From Oscillospiraceae bacterium (GTDB taxonomy: Bacteria; Bacillota; Clostridia; Oscillospirales; Oscillospiraceae), in contig SVKY01000011.1 of NCBI GenBank assembly GCA_015068235.1, positions 1-48,348 of the forward strand: a stretch of 48,348 bases of DNA, read 5' to 3'. How positions within the stretch are numbered: the first letter of the stretch is position 1; each line of letters begins with the position of its first letter. The notes beneath the pieces were generated by a model. That model did not search any database. It saw only the letters and a program-made list of their open reading frames with translations, and was not told the DNA's origin. This document shows, in pieces, positions 1 to 7,628 of the stretch. Made by a program: the position numbers and the translations under genes.

Positions 1-121
1 CGAGTGGGTGGCGGCGTAGCCGACAAGAATGTTGTACAATACTTTTCTTGCCGCCACAGGCGGTGCAGGATGTTCATCCTGCAATAAAATGGTTTTCAAA
101 CCATTTTATCAAGAAACAGTA

Positions 122-209
122 TTATAATCGCAAAAACGGGCAGTAAAAAAAGCGTTTTTTTACTGCCTTCGCCGATGAAAATGAGTGTTTTAATCGGCGA
201 TTAGTATTA
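122..209. repeat. Two-copy intergenic repeat, copy 1 (inverted relative to copy 2)
   Basis: About 86 bases here match, as the reverse complement and with only a few mismatches, the stretch at 19122-19207. Each copy holds two hairpins: a 13-bp stem GGCAGTAAAAAAA closed by a 3-base loop (139-167), and a stem TCGCCGAT/ATCGGCGA around a 16-base loop (169-200). Both copies lie between genes. The upstream part (60-120) has further hairpins, such as one built on AAAATGG/CCATTTT. This resembles a small dispersed intergenic element. The match is seen directly; the element class is unknown. Confidence 0.75.
139..167 (-). terminator. Hairpin downstream of the cyclophilin gene, candidate terminator
   Basis: A perfect 13-bp stem with a 3-base loop follows the stop of the minus-strand cyclophilin gene by 40 bases. 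The A/T-rich upper stem supplies the U-run. It belongs to the repeat at 122-209, so termination may be an exapted function of that repeat. Confidence 0.5.
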
Positions 210-746
210 GAATCTTCCGTACGGATCCTTAAGCTTCTTGGGCTCAGGATAGGTCTCGCCTTGGGTATCAACACGAACGGACTTCATCTTCTGCTCGGTC
301 TGTGGACGGTCAGAACGATCTGTCGGAACCTTGCAGATGGCATCGACAACTTCAATACCGCTTGTTACCTTGCCGAAACCAGCGTATTGCTGATCTAAAT
401 GCGGTGCATCCTGATGCATGATGAAGAACTGAGAACCACCGGAGTTCGGGGAAGTAGCTCTTGCCATGGATAACACGCCACGCTTATGCTTGAGCTTATT
501 GTCTACACCGTTGAACAAAAATTCGCCCTTGATGCAGTAACCGGGACCGCCCATACCGGTGCCTTCGGGGCAGCCGCCCTGGATCATAAAGCCGGGAATG
601 ACACGGTGGAAGATCAAGCCATCGTAGAAGCCCGAATTTGCCAATGCAATAAAATTATATACGGACTGTGGCGCAATATCGGGATAAAGCTCGGCGGTGA
701 TGATGCCGCCATTTTCCATTTCGATCGTAACAATCGGATTTGCCAT
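207..746 (-). CDS. Peptidyl-prolyl cis-trans isomerase, cyclophilin type
   Basis: A 179-residue single-domain cyclophilin that catalyses cis-trans isomerisation of prolyl peptide bonds during folding. The sequence shows the family's active-site stretches FHRVIPGFMIQGG (about residues 46-58) and GSQFFIM (about 103-109). There is no signal peptide, so it is cytoplasmic. It starts one base after the smpB stop, with its Shine-Dalgarno (GAAAGGAA) inside smpB, so translation is probably coupled. A short charged tail (PEPKKLKDPYGRF) follows the fold. It resembles PpiB-type proteins, but the exact orthology is not provable here. Confidence 0.93.
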   Translation of the reverse strand: MANPIVTIEMENGGIITAELYPDIAPQSVYNFIALANSGFYDGLIFHRVIPGFMIQGGCPEGTGMGGPGYCIKGEFLFNGVDNKLKHKRGVLSMARATSPNSGGSQFFIMHQDAPHLDQQYAGFGKVTSGIEVVDAICKVPTDRSDRPQTEQKMKSVRVDTQGETYPEPKKLKDPYGRF

Positions 747-747
747 T

Positions 748-1209
748 TTATCGGTTCCTTTCTTTCATAGCACGGTCGATCTGACGGCGTGCATCTTTAT
801 TTGCGGCATCTTGCCGTTTGTCGTAGAGTTTTTTGCCCTTGCACAGTGCGACCTCAATCTTTACTCGTGCATTTTTCAAATACACGCTGATTGGGATGAT
901 TGCATAACCGTCGAGCTTGACCTTGGAATGCAAACGCATGATTTCGCGCTTGTGCATCAACAGGCGTCTCGGGCGCATCGGGTCTTTATTGAAAATATTG
1001 CCTTTTTCATAAGGGCTGATGTGCATCTGACGAAGCCACAGCTCACCGTCCTTGACTGCACACCAAGCATCCTTCAGGTTCATTGTGCCGAGACGAATGG
1101 ACTTGACCTCCGTGCCGAACAGCTCGATGCCTGCCTCAAAGCGCTCTTCCACAAAATATTCGTGAAAAGCTTTGGAATTTTTCGCAAGGACTTTTACGCC
1201 TTTTTCCAT
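748..1209 (-). CDS. smpB: SsrA-binding protein SmpB
   Basis: 153 residues, the normal length for SmpB. It binds tmRNA and delivers it to stalled ribosomes for trans-translation. The sequence shows the diagnostic N-terminal block (NSKAFHEYFVEERFEAGIEL), the GTEVKSIR motif, and a basic C-terminal tail (residues 130-153) that reads into the mRNA channel. The start ATG has an AGGTGG site upstream. It lies between a HAD hydrolase and a cyclophilin on the same strand, probably one transcript. No tmRNA gene was seen in the window. Confidence 0.97.
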   Translation of the reverse strand: MEKGVKVLAKNSKAFHEYFVEERFEAGIELFGTEVKSIRLGTMNLKDAWCAVKDGELWLRQMHISPYEKGNIFNKDPMRPRRLLMHKREIMRLHSKVKLDGYAIIPISVYLKNARVKIEVALCKGKKLYDKRQDAANKDARRQIDRAMKERNR

Positions 1210-1245
1210 TGTCTCACCACCTTTATATTTATTATATCATTTCTG

Positions 1246-1902
1246 TCAAGTCCCAAACAAAAGTTTGTCCAATTCAGAAACGCTATTGAGATAATGATCG
1301 CTGTTTTCGTGCATGAATTTGCCGATTTCGGGCAAAACCATCGACCAACCTGCAAACGCAAAGGGAACGCAGCAGCTTTTTGCCATATCATAACCGTTTT
1401 TCATATCATCTACCATCAAAATCTCGTACGGCTGCAGCTCAAAGCGACGGATAATATCGCACAGGGTATAAGGGTGAGGCTTTCTCAGCGTTTCGCCAAG
1501 CTCCCACGCATAGACCGCATCAGGTTGAAGCCCAAAATTACGCTCATAATCCCGAGCGATATTTTCAACGCTCGAATGAGAGGAAACGCAGATGATACCG
1601 CCTTCGGCACGAAAACGCTGCAAAATTGGACCAAAACCGTCAAATGCCGGCGGAATATGTGTTCGCACATAAACTTTCCAAAATTCAAATTGCTCCGCAA
1701 TTTCTTCATCCGTCAGGCTCAGGCAGTTTTTGCACATGCCGGTGAAATTATACCGAAAGCAGTAGCGCACAAAATCCTCAAAGGAGATATAACGATCGGG
1801 GTGCTTTACCTTCAAATTTTCAAGCAGGGCAGGATAATTGACCGTTTCAGCGCTGCGCACAACAGTATCATCATGGTCGAGGACCAAACAACGGTACTTC
1901 AT
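1246..1902 (-). CDS. HAD-superfamily hydrolase (phosphatase-like)
   Basis: 218 residues with all four HAD motifs: DHDDTV near the N-terminus (nucleophile Asp9 and acid Asp11), VSSHS (motif II), the Lys of RKPHP (motif III), and VDDMKNG (motif IV). The helical cap lies between motifs I and II. It probably hydrolyses a small phosphorylated metabolite such as phosphoglycolate or a sugar phosphate; the substrate cannot be read from sequence. The ATG has a strong AAGGAGAG site. It lies 10 bases downstream of the P-type ATPase and 36 upstream of smpB, so the four genes probably form one unit. Confidence 0.88.
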   Translation of the reverse strand: MKYRCLVLDHDDTVVRSAETVNYPALLENLKVKHPDRYISFEDFVRYCFRYNFTGMCKNCLSLTDEEIAEQFEFWKVYVRTHIPPAFDGFGPILQRFRAEGGIICVSSHSSVENIARDYERNFGLQPDAVYAWELGETLRKPHPYTLCDIIRRFELQPYEILMVDDMKNGYDMAKSCCVPFAFAGWSMVLPEIGKFMHENSDHYLNSVSELDKLLFGT

Positions 1903-1912
1903 AAAACTCTCC

Positions 1913-4339
1913 TTACTTGAATTTGAAAATTTCCTTGAGCGATGCGCCCTTTTCTCTGGGCTGAGCCTTCAGCTGTGAAGGGTCAAGGAGCATTTGCAGC
2001 AAACGCATGACCGTGGGGCAGGCGAGAAGGAGCATCACGAGAATCAAAACAGATTTTGACGATAGGGACACCATCATCAAAAGCTCTTGGAAGAATAACA
2101 ATGCGACCAGCATGCCTGCGAGCATTGTGCTAAATACAGTTATGCGCAGGTTGGTAAACGGCACGCAAACATAATACAGCGTAACGAAACCGACAGTGGA
2201 AACGATCCAAACGGCAATGGTGCTGAATTCATTGTCCGAGATGTGGAACATGGAGCAACAGAAGCCTGCAAGCAGGATCAAAATCAGATTCGTTAAGCCA
2301 CCGGGAAGCGCTTTTCGCAGAACATTTTTCATGAAATGTCCGTGTGCTCTGCCGTAGTTCGGCTCCATTGCAAGGAAAAACGATGGAATTCCAATGGTCA
2401 ACGAGCTGATCAAGGACAATTGGATTGCCTGCAGGGGATAGGTCATGTCAATAAAGAGCAGAACGAGGGTCAGCGCAAAAGAAAAAATATTTTTCACCAA
2501 GAACAAAGATGCGGCACGCTGAATATTGTTGATGACTCGGCGGCCTTCGGCAACGATGCTCGGCATGGCACTGAACTGAGAATCCAACAGAACGATCTGT
2601 GAAACCTGAGAGGCAGCCTGGGAACCCGATGCCATTGCGATGCCGCAATCGGCATCCTTGAGCGCCAAAACGTCATTGACGCCGTCACCCGTCATGGCAA
2701 CGGTGTGACCTGCCTTTTGGAAGGCGTGGACAAGACTGCGTTTTTGCTCGGGGGTGACACGACCGAATACAGTATATTTTTTGACAGCTTCGTCAAAATC
2801 CTGCTCGGTCTTCAGCGTTGTGCTGTCAACATAACGGTCGGCATTCAAAATTCCGGCTCTTGTAGCGACCTCAGAAACGGTGATCGGATTGTCGCCCGAA
2901 ATCACTCGAACGGAGACACCCTGCGATGCAAAATACTTGAACGTATCCTTTGCGTCAGGGCGGAGTAAATTGTTTAAGAAAATCAGCGCAACGGGAGTGA
3001 CGCTTTCGATATCGAGCTTATGCTCAAGCGCTTGGGAATATGAAGCGAGGAGAAGCACACGACAGCCCTTTGCAGACCACGGCTCTGCCTGACCTCTGAC
3101 AAGCTCATATCGATCGGCAAGCACAAATTCGGGTGCGCCGATGATAAAGCGGCCGTTCTCGCCAAAGTCAGCGGCAGACCATTTGCTCGAGGAGGAGAAG
3201 GGGATCCGCTTCTCAGCTTTCCAATCGGTTTGTCTTGAAAATTGGGCAGACATCGCTTGCGCAGTTTCGTTGTCAGGTTCCTCACCGTGATAAAAAGCGG
3301 CTAAAATGGTTTCGATCTGCTCATAGGAAAATTGCTTTTCGTTGATAGGGAAGATGTCTGCAACCTCCATTTTCGGTTCGGTGATCGTGCCCGTTTTGTC
3401 AACGCAGAGAATGTCAACATGTGCCAAGGTTTCGATACAGTTCATATCCTGCACCAAAACACGCTTGTTGGCAAGCTTTAGACAGCTTGCGGCGATGGCA
3501 ATGCTTGTCAGCAAATAAAGTCCTTCGGGAATCATGCCGATCAGAGCGGAAACTGTCTTTTCAATGGAAACCTTCAAGGAAAGATCCAAAAAGTCGGGAT
3601 GGAAATGTCGAATGAACAGGATGATGCCTAACGGAATGAGTGCAAAACCGACCACTCGAATCAGCTTTGTCAGAGAACGCATCATCTCGGATTTGGTCGA
3701 ATGGACATTTGCCTTGGCTTCAGCAGCTAACTTTGCGGCATAACAGCTTGCACCGACACTCGTCAGACGGCACTTGCAGCGACCGGAAACAACAAAGCTT
3801 CCGGATTTGAGCTCATCGCCGGGGTTTTTGATGATCGCATCTGCCTCGCCTGTCAAAAGGGATTCATTGACCTGTATTTGACCGTCACAGACGATGGCAT
3901 CTGCACAGATTTGATTGCCTGCGGCAAATTCAACGATATCATCACGAACCAAGGCGTCTGTGCGGATCGGTACACGCTGACTCGAACGGATCGTAGTTAC
4001 AGTGCCGGCTGCGACGAGTGTCAGCTTGTCAACAGCACGCTTTGCACGAATCTCCTGATAGATGCCGATGAGTGTGTTGGCGAGCGCAATGATCAAAAAC
4101 GTCATGTTCATGAAAGAACCGACAAGGAGCAAGGCGGCGCCAAGCGCAATAAAAATAAAATTGAAAAATGTAAAAACGTTTTCTCTTACAATCTGCCCCT
4201 CGGTTTTGGTGTTGGAGGCAGGGGTAATATTTCTAAGTCCGCTTCGCTCGCGAAGAAGTACCTCGTCTGCGTTTAAGCCCCGATCGATCGGAGCCTGCAC
4301 AGGCGGAATGTGTTGGTAGGTTTGAAACTCGGCGTTCAC
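1913..4339 (-). CDS. Cation-translocating P-type ATPase, CtpE/Exp7-like
   Basis: 808 residues. It shows the actuator motif with TGEA at about 163-166 (usually TGES), membrane helix 4 with PEGL (about 271), phosphorylation site DKTGTIT with Asp314, and hinge motif TGDGVND, followed by a C-terminal membrane block. No N-terminal heavy-metal domain is present. The run after GDGVND (VLALKDADCGIAMASGS) is typical of the CtpE group, for which calcium uptake has been reported; the ion here is inference. The start is taken as GTG at 4339; its Shine-Dalgarno is weak and the true start could lie a few codons further in. A sigma-70 promoter lies just upstream. Confidence 0.9.
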   Translation of the reverse strand: MNAEFQTYQHIPPVQAPIDRGLNADEVLLRERSGLRNITPASNTKTEGQIVRENVFTFFNFIFIALGAALLLVGSFMNMTFLIIALANTLIGIYQEIRAKRAVDKLTLVAAGTVTTIRSSQRVPIRTDALVRDDIVEFAAGNQICADAIVCDGQIQVNESLLTGEADAIIKNPGDELKSGSFVVSGRCKCRLTSVGASCYAAKLAAEAKANVHSTKSEMMRSLTKLIRVVGFALIPLGIILFIRHFHPDFLDLSLKVSIEKTVSALIGMIPEGLYLLTSIAIAASCLKLANKRVLVQDMNCIETLAHVDILCVDKTGTITEPKMEVADIFPINEKQFSYEQIETILAAFYHGEEPDNETAQAMSAQFSRQTDWKAEKRIPFSSSSKWSAADFGENGRFIIGAPEFVLADRYELVRGQAEPWSAKGCRVLLLASYSQALEHKLDIESVTPVALIFLNNLLRPDAKDTFKYFASQGVSVRVISGDNPITVSEVATRAGILNADRYVDSTTLKTEQDFDEAVKKYTVFGRVTPEQKRSLVHAFQKAGHTVAMTGDGVNDVLALKDADCGIAMASGSQAASQVSQIVLLDSQFSAMPSIVAEGRRVINNIQRAASLFLVKNIFSFALTLVLLFIDMTYPLQAIQLSLISSLTIGIPSFFLAMEPNYGRAHGHFMKNVLRKALPGGLTNLILILLAGFCCSMFHISDNEFSTIAVWIVSTVGFVTLYYVCVPFTNLRITVFSTMLAGMLVALLFFQELLMMVSLSSKSVLILVMLLLACPTVMRLLQMLLDPSQLKAQPREKGASLKEIFKFK

Positions 4340-4376
4340 GTTTTAGATTCATCTCTCTCTCCATGTTTTCCCATTT

Positions 4377-4405
4377 ATTATAGCAAAACAGATACTTAAA
4401 TACAA
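4377..4405 (-). promoter_or_regulatory. Sigma-70-type promoter for the P-type ATPase run
   Basis: On the minus strand, TTGTAT is followed by a 17-base spacer and TATAAT, ending 38 bases from the ATPase start. It likely drives the ATPase-HAD-smpB-cyclophilin run. Confidence 0.7.
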
Positions 4406-4447
4406 CAAAAAAGATAAAGAAAAAGTGAAAATTTTGAAAAATATCTC

Positions 4448-4476
4448 TTGCATTTTGGGATAATTTATGTTAACAT
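4448..4476 (+). promoter_or_regulatory. Sigma-70-type promoter for rplS
   Basis: TTGCAT, a 17-base spacer and TAACAT, about 80 bases before the rplS start. The leader between them could carry ribosomal-protein feedback control, but no specific structure is recognised. Confidence 0.6.
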
Positions 4477-4557
4477 ATAGCGGTCTGTTAAATGGGTGGT
4501 CCTCTGCGACAGGGTCAATGTCGGTATGAACGCCTAATAAAAAAGGAGGACATGACT

Positions 4558-4899
4558 ATGGATTTGATGAAGGCTCTGACCAGCCAGTACATGAAGGAAG
4601 AACTGCCGCAGATGAACGTCGGCGACACCGTTCGTGTTCATGTCAAGATTAAGGAAGGCGCTCGTGAGAGAGTGCAGGCATTCGAGGGAACCATCATTGC
4701 CCGCAAGCATGGCGGCATTGAGGAGTCCATCACCGTTCGCCGTTTGAGCTACGGTGTCGGTTGTGAGAAGGTTTTCCCCGTTCATTCGCCGAACATTGTC
4801 AAGGTTGAGACCGTTCGCCGTGGCAAGGTTCGCCGTGCGAAGCTGTACTACCTCCGCTCCCGTTTGGGCAAGGCTGCAAAGGTCAAGGAGAGAGTCTGA
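4558..4899 (+). CDS. rplS: 50S ribosomal protein L19
   Basis: 113 residues, the normal L19 length, beginning [11 protein letters not shown]. The family core is clear ([34 protein letters not shown]-like [22 protein letters not shown]). Two ATGs are possible: 4552 would leave only 2 bases after AGGAGG (4544-4549), whereas 4558 leaves 8, so 4558 is chosen. The protein sits at the 30S-50S interface. The gene is monocistronic here, with its own promoter and a strong terminator; the usual rimM-trmD neighbours are not in this window. Confidence 0.97.
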   Translation: MDLMKALTSQYMKEELPQMNVGDTVRVHVKIKEGARERVQAFEGTIIARKHGGIEESITVRRLSYGVGCEKVFPVHSPNIVKVETVRRGKVRRAKLYYLRSRLGKAAKVKERV

Positions 4900-4911
4900 T
4901 TCCGAACAATA

Positions 4912-4951
4912 CCCTGTGCTGTCACAAGACAAGCACAGGGCTTTGTTTTTT
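4912..4951 (+). terminator. Intrinsic terminator of rplS
   Basis: CCCTGTGCT pairs with AGCACAGGG (9 bp, 11-base loop), followed by a T-rich run (CTTTGTTTTTT). Confidence 0.9.
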
Positions 4952-4998
4952 CTCAAATTCCGGGCGAAAAAATAAATGAAAAAAATTAAAAATAATGC

Positions 4999-5027
4999 TT
5001 GCAAAATTGAACAAGATGTGATATTAT
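4999..5027 (+). promoter_or_regulatory. Promoter of tRNA-Pro
   Basis: TTGCAA, a 17-base spacer and TATTAT, 20 bases before the tRNA 5' end. Confidence 0.7.
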
Positions 5028-5047
5028 ATCCGAGCTGAATAAAGTAT

Positions 5048-5124
5048 CCGGGTGTGGCGAAGTTTGGTATCGCGCTTGAATGGGGTTCAAGAGGCCGCTG
5101 GTTCGAATCCAGTCACTCGGACCA
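5048..5124 (+). tRNA. tRNA-Pro (anticodon GGG)
   Basis: A 77-base cloverleaf. Acceptor CCGGGTG pairs with CACTCGG; discriminator A precedes an encoded CCA. The D stem is GCG/CGC. Anticodon stem CTTGA/TCAAG encloses loop ATGGGGT, so the anticodon is GGG. T stem GCTGG/CCAGT encloses TTCGAAT. It reads Pro CCC/CCU codons. A phage/mobile-element remnant begins about 55 bases downstream, which fits a past integration hotspot, but no duplicated tRNA end was found. Confidence 0.95.
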
Positions 5125-5159
5125 AAACGGGCAGTTTCGTGAGAAATTGCCCGTTTTTC
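5125..5159 (+). terminator. Intrinsic terminator of tRNA-Pro
   Basis: AAACGGGCAGTTTC pairs with GAAATTGCCCGTTT around a GTGA loop, followed by T residues. It directly abuts the tRNA CCA end. Confidence 0.85.
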
Positions 5160-5179
5160 TTGCCTAAAAAGTTATGGGT

Positions 5180-6100
5180 TTATGTGGGATTTTTTATGCG
5201 TTGCGTTGCACGATGTGCATCGATTGATTTTTCACTGGCTTTGATGCGATTCTTCAGTGCATTTGCCGTAGCATTCTTCGCCCGTCGTTCTTTTTCAGCC
5301 TTGGCAAGCGCATGATAGTCCTTGATCTGTTCATCGTCCGGCGCTAAGCCTTCTGGCGTGTCATCCTCTGCCATACGTTGCCTGAACTGCTCGTTCAGTT
5401 CTGCTACGTCATCATCAATAGAAAATTCCTGCTTGACTTCTACTGTTTCGAATGCTACACTTCGGATGAGACCAAATTTGGTTCCCCCGAACGGCGTAGA
5501 GCGCCCTAAGGCATTGAACCAGTTTTTGGCCTCTTTTTTATTTGGATTTAAGTAAAGAATATTATCATCTTTCAAAAGCTTGTCAAGATTATGTGTTCTT
5601 GTCCCTACGCTCCTAATTTTATTAACCTGAGTTATATGGTTTCGTCGGTTCGTAGAATTTATCCTCACCGCGACAACAATCGGGCTTCCATGTTCATCAT
5701 ATTGCTCTCCAAACACCAAAACAGTATTATCATAAGATCCTGAAATAGCGATAGGGGTTTCAAGTAGCTTTGGAATTTCCTTTAGTACTTCCTTATTTAC
5801 CTCTTGTTTTTCTGCCAGTTGTTTTGCCGCTTTACTTTGGTCGAACCATATATCTTTATTAGGCACGCCAACCTGCAGTAGCGGTTCCGGAACTGTACCA
5901 ACACGAAACGCGCCACCATAGTCTTTTCCATCCCATTGATCGATCTGCCGAATATAGTATTTATCCACTGCAAACTTCTGCTCCGGCGGAGCATTTTTAT
6001 TTTGCATCGCCTTGCGGTTCTGCGCAGTACGCTGAAGCTCGGTTCTTTGGCTTTCCATGATCTGCGTCGCTCTTGCAGGCTTTTCACCCTTCGGGATCAT
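5180..6100 (-). CDS. MuF C-terminal-like phage/mobile-element protein, probably a fragment
   Basis: 306 codons open. Residues about 45-220 (VDKYYIRQ... to GGTKFGLIRS) resemble, from memory of the family, the MuF-type C-terminal domain found at the end of phage minor-head and ICE polyvalent toxin-like proteins. Supporting blocks are PNKDIWFDQSKAAKQL, IPKLLETPIAISGS and DNILYLNPNKK. The last 80 residues are Glu/Lys/Ala-rich. There is no convincing Shine-Dalgarno before the first Met, and the frame continues upstream as in-frame coding-like sequence (ENDKTEAHSGEYER) that joins by a frameshift to the fragments at 6105-6832. It is therefore likely the 3' part of a broken gene rather than a complete gene. 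Confidence 0.65.
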   Translation of the reverse strand: MIPKGEKPARATQIMESQRTELQRTAQNRKAMQNKNAPPEQKFAVDKYYIRQIDQWDGKDYGGAFRVGTVPEPLLQVGVPNKDIWFDQSKAAKQLAEKQEVNKEVLKEIPKLLETPIAISGSYDNTVLVFGEQYDEHGSPIVVAVRINSTNRRNHITQVNKIRSVGTRTHNLDKLLKDDNILYLNPNKKEAKNWFNALGRSTPFGGTKFGLIRSVAFETVEVKQEFSIDDDVAELNEQFRQRMAEDDTPEGLAPDDEQIKDYHALAKAEKERRAKNATANALKNRIKASEKSIDAHRATQRIKNPT

Positions 6101-6104
6101 GCGT

Positions 6105-6832
6105 TCATACTCGCCCGAGTGCGCCTCCGTTTTGTCGTTTTCTATGGAATATTGAATTTGGGTTTCGGGATATATTTTTTTGCAACATCATTTTCAGCAG
6201 AAGCCTTCTCAACATTGACACTTTCGCCGGGTTGTGCGATCCTTTCGTTAGCAGATGGTTGAGAAGCAAGAGACGCTTCGGGCGTACTCGCAGGGCTTTT
6301 TGCATTGCGAGTTTTCGTAAAACCGTCTGCATTTTTTTATGTAGGCACCGGCGTCCGCTTTTTCGTTGGAAACGCCTCTATCATCGGTGTTGACATTCTC
6401 ACTTGGTTGTGTTATGCGGTCCTCAGCGGAAGTTGCCTTGCCGGCAGGCGTTTGGGGCGTAAGCTGCGGGGAAGAACGTTTTTCCATGTTCAGCAGCCGG
6501 GTCGAACTTCCGCTATTTTTTGTATATACGCCGATACCACACGCAACTGTTGTTTACTGCTGTCGGGGACTGCTTCGACGACATAGTAAGTGCCGTCGAT
6601 TTTTTTGCAAATCGAACCATTTTCGCATGGCTTTGATCCTTGTTCTGCATTCGTTGCTTAGTGTAGGATTACCAATTTCATCCGTCATCAGCTCCGCAGA
6701 GTCATATGTTTGCAATACATGCCCAATTCGGGCAAAGTCTGCATCGTCTGCCCTTTTGCTGCTCCTTTGCTGGTTCGCCAATCTGCTCTGCCACCATGAC
6801 GAGGCGAATGAAAAATACCTGCTTGTTCAGTA
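6105..6832 (-). pseudogene. Broken BECR-nuclease-like (phage/ICE polyvalent protein) remnant
   Basis: Coding-like sequence is spread over three minus-strand frames. One frame carries ADDADFARIGHVLQTYDSAE (within 6554-6781). A second, joined by an indel near 6648, carries KMVRFAKKIDGTYYVVEAVP then LRVVSAYIQK, typical of the phage Barnase-EndoU-ColicinE5/D-RelE-like nuclease domains. Further shifts, two of them at A-runs, lead through a Ser/Pro-rich linker into the frame that ends KPKFNIP-stop, just before the MuF-C-like frame at 5180-6100. At least four frame disruptions mean no functional product. The family call is from memory; the broken frames are seen directly. Confidence 0.7.
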
Positions 6833-6847
6833 GACATTACCTAAGTT

Positions 6848-6885
6848 AACCGGCAGACCCCGAAAACATTGGGTGTCTGCCGGTT
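6848..6885. other. Stem-loop at the edge of the phage-like remnant
   Basis: AACCGGCAGAC (6848-6858) pairs exactly with GTCTGCCGGTT (6875-6885). No T-run follows on either strand. It could be an element end or an attenuated terminator. Confidence 0.45.
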
Positions 6886-6935
6886 GTCGCTACGGGTGAT
6901 TATTAAGCACTTACTGAATAGTATCATCACAAAAT

Positions 6936-6974
6936 AAAAATCTCCCCAAAACGGTTTGTTTTGGGGAGATTTTT
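6936..6974 (-). terminator. Terminator of uvrA-radC
   Basis: AAAAATCTCCCCAAAAC pairs with GTTTTGGGGAGATTTTT around a 5-base loop: a perfect 17-bp stem with U-run on either strand. It lies just beyond the restored radC stop. Confidence 0.9.
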
Positions 6975-6975
6975 A

Positions 6976-7628
6976 TTAATACAAATATCCGCTTTGCTGC
7001 AACGAGACAAAATCGTCATCTGCAACGATGATGTGATCGAGCAGTGTAAGCTCCATAATTTTGAGTGCTTCACTGAGCCGCAAAGTGATCTCACATCCTC
7101 TTTCGATGGCAATGCGATGCCGGATGGATGATTATGTGCGATTACGATTGCCGTTGCATTTGCGTTGATTGCCTCTTGTACAAGCCGTCTGATGGGAACA
7201 TTTGCGGAATTGACACTGCCTGTGCCGATTTTACGACAATTGATAACATTGCAGGCTGCATCGAGCATCAATAGATAGACAACCTCATCTCTTTCGCCGT
7301 AAAAATAGGGAAGGAGATATCGTCCATAATCCTTTGGCTCCAACAGACGTGAGCGCTGCTGAGAGCGTGAGAGAAAATAACGTCGGTGCAATTCGGGAAC
7401 AAGGCGAAGTAGCAGAAGGCTGTTGTCCTCCATGCCCTCAACTGCGGATAGATCTTCCGTGTCTGCCTCCATCAGATTTGCGATGTTGCAGTATTGCGCA
7501 AGAAGCTGCTTTGCCAATGCGTCAGGCGCATCGGTACTAAATTGCAGAAGCAGCTGCAAAAGCTCCTCGTCTGTTAAACGATCAGGGCTGTAACGGAAGA
7601 ATCTGCGCACCAAGCGTTCATTCGACAT
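6976..7628 (-). pseudogene. radC: RadC-family JAB-domain protein, frameshifted
   Basis: Starting at ATG 7628 (GGAGG, 8-base spacing), the N-terminal region and the JAB metalloprotease-like motif HNHPSG...PSKED are intact. At about 7091-7095 one base appears missing. The initial frame then reads unrelated sequence to 6927. Shifting frame restores a perfect RadC end (ITLRLSEALKIMELTLLDHI, then VADDDFVSLQQSGYLY) with a stop at 6976. Metal-binding His/His/Asp precede the break. The restored length is about 217 residues, as in the family. It overlaps the uvrA end by 11 bases. The break could be a sequencing error or a very recent mutation; RadC's cellular role is itself unsettled. Confidence 0.85.

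Noticed and set aside
697-1920. A 407-codon open frame on the plus strand
   Set aside because: Antisense to smpB and the HAD gene, both clearly real; no ribosome site or recognisable domain.
4492-4557. A longer start for rplS
   Set aside because: The added residues are not part of L19, and the AGGAGG site points to ATG 4558.
4477-4557. Riboswitch or known ribosomal-protein leader before rplS
   Set aside because: The leader is short and shows no fold I can match to a known class.
5048-6900. tRNA-Pro as attachment site of an integrated element
   Set aside because: No integrase and no second copy of the tRNA 3' end were found; only position suggests it.
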